Source: ZC4RG17 sp035304485
GTDB taxonomy: Bacteria > Actinomycetota > Acidimicrobiia > Spongiisociales > ZC4RG35
DNA: 62,500 nucleotides
NCBI GenBank assembly: GCA_035304485.1
Contig: DATGPZ010000202.1
Coordinates: 1-62,500 of the forward strand
Direction: 5' to 3'
Shown piece after piece: positions 59,843 through 62,500 of this stretch. The notes beneath the pieces are model-generated. The model ran no database searches. It was given only the letters and a program-made list of their open reading frames with translations, and was not told the DNA's origin. Made by a program: the position numbers and the translations under genes. Positions within the stretch are counted from its first letter, which is position 1. The number at the start of each line of letters is the position of its first letter.

Positions 59843-62129
59843 CCGTGAAGACTTCTCCTCGCACGGTGACGTCGAGCTTTCCCTCATCGGTGGAGAGGGC
59901 GATTCGCTCGTGGTCCAAGTCCACCGACAGACGCACTCCCCGTACCAGCAGTTTGAAGACGATCGCCCGCCATTCCTCGGGGAGACGGGGGTCGAAGCTG
60001 ATGTCGCCTCCCGTGTCACGCATGCCGGCCATCCCGTAGATGACCGCCATCCACACTCCACCGGCCGATGCCAGATGGATCCCGTCGGTCGTGTTGCCGT
60101 GCAGGTCCGCCAAGTCGGTGAAGAGCGCCGTGCGGAAGTAGCGCATCGCCAGTTCGGCGTGGCCGATCTCGGCCGCCATGATCGACTGCACGCAGGCCGA
60201 CAGTGACGAGTCGCCGGTCGTCAGAGGGTCGTAGTACTCGAAGTTGGCGCGTTTGAGCTCGGGTGAGAACTGATCGCCGAGGAGGAACATCGCCATCACC
60301 ACGTCGGCCTGCTTGAGCACCTGGTAGCGGTAGATGACGAGGGGATGGAAATGCAGCAGCAGCGGGTACCGATCGGCGGGAACGGCGTCGAAATCCCATC
60401 GTTCCTTGGCCAGGAAACTCTCGTCCTGTTTCGTGATTCCGTAGCCAGGGTCGTAGCCGACGTACATGTCGTCGGCGGCACGACGCCACTCTTCGATCTC
60501 CTCGTCGGCCAGCTGCACCTTGGCGCGTAACCTCTCCCAGCGGCTGGGTTGTTCGGATCGCATCCGTTCCACGCAAGTGACGGCATAGCGCAGGTTCATC
60601 TGCGCCATCAGGTTGGTGTAGGCGTTGTCGTCGACCAGAGCCGTGTATTCGTCCGGCCCCGTCACGCCGTAGATGTGGAAGGCGCCGTCGCGGTGAAAAC
60701 CGAGATCCGCCCACATCCTCGCTGTCTCGATCAGGATCTCGACGCCGAAATCCCAGAGGAGCTCATCGTCGCCCGTCACTTCCACGTATTTGCGGATGGC
60801 ATAGGCGATGTCGGCGTCGATGTGGTACTGGGCGGTCCCTGCCGCGTAGTAGGCGCTCGCTTCCTCGCCGTTGATGGTTCGCCAGGGGAACAGTGCCCCC
60901 CGCAGTGACAGCACGCGCGCCCGCTCTCGGGCTTCGTCCAGCATGTCGTACCGGAAGCGGAGGAGGGACGCCGCCACCTTGGGTGAGGTGTAGATCAGGA
61001 ACGGGAGGACGAATATCTCCGTGTCCCAGAAGTAGTGACCCTCGTAGGCCTGGCCGGTCACACCCTTGGCCGGGATGCCGGTCCGGTCGATCTGAGCGGA
61101 GGCCTGGTGGAGGTTGAAGAGAATCCACCTGACTGCCTGCTGGACCGCCTTGTCGGTGCCTATGTGGACGTCGGCCACGTCCCAGAAGGAGCTCCAAGCG
61201 GCTTCCTGGGCGTGCGCCATCGCCTCGAAGCCGGCGGCTGCGGCCAGCGCCGACGAGTCTTCGGCATCGTCGATACCGCGGTCGGAACTCGTGTGATACG
61301 ACGTGAAGGCCTCGATCGTGACCTGTTCGCCGGCGTCCAGCTCGATGGAGAAGGTCGCTTGGGGGCGGTCGGGATGCTCGTAGAGCTCCACCTCGTGGGG
61401 ACGGTCGATCCGGTGAGCCTTCGAGACGGCCAGGTTGAGTCGAGACCGAACCGTCTCATAGGCGACGGAGAGCGTTTCGGGCGAGAGCCGCAGCCCGGTT
61501 GGCTCCAGGACACGCCGTCCGAAGTTCTTCGCCCGTCGGGGATCCAGCTCGGGAGTCGCCGGCTCCAGGTAGTCGGTGTCCTGGCGGTTGGTGAGCTCGG
61601 AAACGACGACGACGTTGGCGGGCGCGTCCACCGTGATGGCGAGGCGGCAAGCGATCAGGTCCGGTTGGACGATGGAGACGAGCCTGCTCGCCTCGACGTC
61701 GACTCCGATCCCGCCGAGCGTCTCCCAGTGGTAGCGGTGGGTGAGTATCCCCGTCTTGAAGTCCAGGCGGCGTTCCCAGTTGCTGATCTGGGCGTCGTCG
61801 AAGTCGAGCACCTCTCCGTTGACCGCCAATCGCAGAAGGGTCGGATCGGGCACGTAGACGATCGTCTGGCCCGTGGTGGCGAAACCATAGGCCGGCTCGG
61901 GATAGATGATCGGCCATGTCTCGTAGAAGCCGTTGATGAGGGCGCCGCCCTGGTGGACGGGAGCCCCCTGGTGGAACGTCCCCCGGACCCCGAGGCGACC
62001 GTTGCCGAGGGCCAGCACGGTCTCGAGCAGGGAGGTCAGCTCTCGGGTGTAGGCGGTTTCGACGATCGCCCAGCGGTCGATGGGATAGAGATCGTGGGGA
62101 AGTTCCGGTGCGATCTCGGTCTTCTTCAT
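59775..62129 (-). CDS. glycoside hydrolase family 65 (trehalose/maltose/kojibiose phosphorylase)
   Basis: 784 residues, normal for GH65. N-terminal sandwich, then an (alpha/alpha)6 barrel: 'EGHYFWDTEIFVLPF' (substrate-binding Trp-Asp), 'FHIYGVTGPDEYTALVDDNA' (catalytic general-acid Glu) and 'KQADVVMAMFLLGDQF'. Phosphorolyses an alpha-glucosyl disaccharide to beta-glucose-1-phosphate and glucose. Overlap (ATGA) with the beta-phosphoglucomutase gene, which converts that product to glucose-6-phosphate, fits a maltose- or trehalose-phosphorylase. Confidence 0.88.
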   Translation of the reverse strand: MKKTEIAPELPHDLYPIDRWAIVETAYTRELTSLLETVLALGNGRLGVRGTFHQGAPVHQGGALINGFYETWPIIYPEPAYGFATTGQTIVYVPDPTLLRLAVNGEVLDFDDAQISNWERRLDFKTGILTHRYHWETLGGIGVDVEASRLVSIVQPDLIACRLAITVDAPANVVVVSELTNRQDTDYLEPATPELDPRRAKNFGRRVLEPTGLRLSPETLSVAYETVRSRLNLAVSKAHRIDRPHEVELYEHPDRPQATFSIELDAGEQVTIEAFTSYHTSSDRGIDDAEDSSALAAAAGFEAMAHAQEAAWSSFWDVADVHIGTDKAVQQAVRWILFNLHQASAQIDRTGIPAKGVTGQAYEGHYFWDTEIFVLPFLIYTSPKVAASLLRFRYDMLDEARERARVLSLRGALFPWRTINGEEASAYYAAGTAQYHIDADIAYAIRKYVEVTGDDELLWDFGVEILIETARMWADLGFHRDGAFHIYGVTGPDEYTALVDDNAYTNLMAQMNLRYAVTCVERMRSEQPSRWERLRAKVQLADEEIEEWRRAADDMYVGYDPGYGITKQDESFLAKERWDFDAVPADRYPLLLHFHPLVIYRYQVLKQADVVMAMFLLGDQFSPELKRANFEYYDPLTTGDSSLSACVQSIMAAEIGHAELAMRYFRTALFTDLADLHGNTTDGIHLASAGGVWMAVIYGMAGMRDTGGDISFDPRLPEEWRAIVFKLLVRGVRLSVDLDHERIALSTDEGKLDVTVRGEVFTVTPEGVSVPLAGNAGRASDPLT

Positions 62130-62500
62130 GGCACCAACTCCGCGAGGTCGTCGACTACGACGTCGGCGCCGGCGTTGGAGAGGGCCTCCCCATCTCCGTG
62201 CCGGGCGACGCCGATCACCGCGCCGAAGCCGCCGGCGACTCCTGCTTCCACGCCGGCGACGGCATCCTCGATCACCACCGCTCGACTCGGCTCGGTGCCG
62301 AGCCGACGGACAGCCTCGAGAAAGGTGTCGGGGGCGGGCTTTCCAGGGATCGACTCGGCCGCCGCCACCACTCCGTCGATCCGCACCGGGAAGCGGTCGA
62401 GGATCCCCGCCGCCTCCAGCACCTGTTCGGCGTTGGCCGAGGACGACACGACGGCCATTGGGATCCCCAGTGCGTCGAGGTGGTCCAAGAGTGCCACCGA
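62126..62500 (-). CDS. HAD hydrolase, probable beta-phosphoglucomutase (N-terminus outside window)
   Basis: Only the C-terminal 124 residues are present; the frame is open through base 62500. HAD motif II 'PMAVVSSSANAEQV', motif III 'ESIPGKPAPDTFL' and motif IV 'VIEDAVAGVEAG' are intact. The context beside a GH65 phosphorylase makes beta-phosphoglucomutase the likely function. Motif I (DxD) lies beyond the window. ATGA overlap with GH65. Confidence 0.8.
   Translation of the reverse strand, partial: SVALLDHLDALGIPMAVVSSSANAEQVLEAAGILDRFPVRIDGVVAAAESIPGKPAPDTFLEAVRRLGTEPSRAVVIEDAVAGVEAGVAGGFGAVIGVARHGDGEALSNAGADVVVDDLAELVP

Noticed and set aside
1..62500. tRNA, rRNA, insertion sequences, prophage or attachment sites
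   Set aside because: No cloverleaf-like GTTCGA-type arm with flanking stems, no transposase or integrase motif, and no long terminal repeats were noticed by reading. A tRNAscan and IS search would settle it.

Overview
The window is 62.5 kb of dense, high-GC (about two-thirds by eye) bacterial chromosome. It carries roughly 66 protein-coding genes on both strands. I see no rRNA, tRNA, insertion sequence, prophage or CRISPR array. The gene content points to an actinobacterium, and Acidimicrobiia or a close relative is my best guess. The reasons are: a lipoprotein with a long Thr/Ala-rich linker behind the lipobox; SLH-type repeats with paired cysteines; two ECF sigma factors with a C-terminal SnoaL-like domain; a giant NAD-glutamate dehydrogenase; a DevR/DosR-like response regulator with universal stress proteins; and many genes whose start codon lies only 6-9 nt after a TAnnnT -10 box (leaderless transcription). 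The taxonomic call is an inference.

Layout. 1-7165: an operon for uptake and hydrolysis of an unknown solute (amidohydrolase, permease, binding lipoprotein, double ATPase, and a single protein fusing an ABC permease to an amidohydrolase). 7245-12649: hydrolase-adenylate cyclase, AI-2E-type exporter, PAP2 phosphatase, a selenoprotein, a cysteine-free HesB/IscA-like protein and a GNAT enzyme. 12769-17923: two paralogous ECF sigma factors bracketing a MarR/DrrAB-type exporter operon and a glyoxalase-fold protein. 17979-25820: K+ channel, two NAD-dependent epimerases, a PEP-mutase-family lyase, a histidine kinase and an SLH-GerMN-Gmad2 surface protein. 25953-29039: an HTH-regulated ABC exporter. 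29073-31784: trehalose-phosphatase, then a copper-delivery operon (SCO1, PCuAC, CtaG). 31949-43164: reductase, flavin-binding protein, Usp, NAD-GDH, RtcB-archease, Usp, phosphofructokinase, and a CBS/DevR-like operon. 43308-51688: MarR-MFS efflux, HdeD-P-type ATPase, DksA/TraR-like protein, amidohydrolase, histidine kinase and a mini zinc ribbon. 51778-58548: a respiratory or denitrification island (histidine-rich membrane proteins, CopD-like protein, NuoF-like flavoprotein, copper nitrite reductase). 58634-62500: thioesterase, RibD-type reductase, and a GH65 disaccharide phosphorylase with beta-phosphoglucomutase.

The most striking find is a hidden selenoprotein at 11114-11836 (minus strand). 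Two open frames lie in the same phase, separated by one in-frame TGA, and join into a 240-residue deiodinase/thioredoxin-like protein with a UPYC redox motif. The TGA is followed by a perfect bacterial-type SECIS hairpin whose GGUC loop starts 18 nt after the UGA, the geometry I recall for E. coli fdhF. Other notable items are the permease-amidohydrolase fusion, a membrane-anchored NirK with its own C-terminal cupredoxin beside an orphan NuoF and heme-copper-oxidase-like membrane proteins, and GGGAC/GTCCC inverted repeats that suggest a DosR-like hypoxia/NO regulon.
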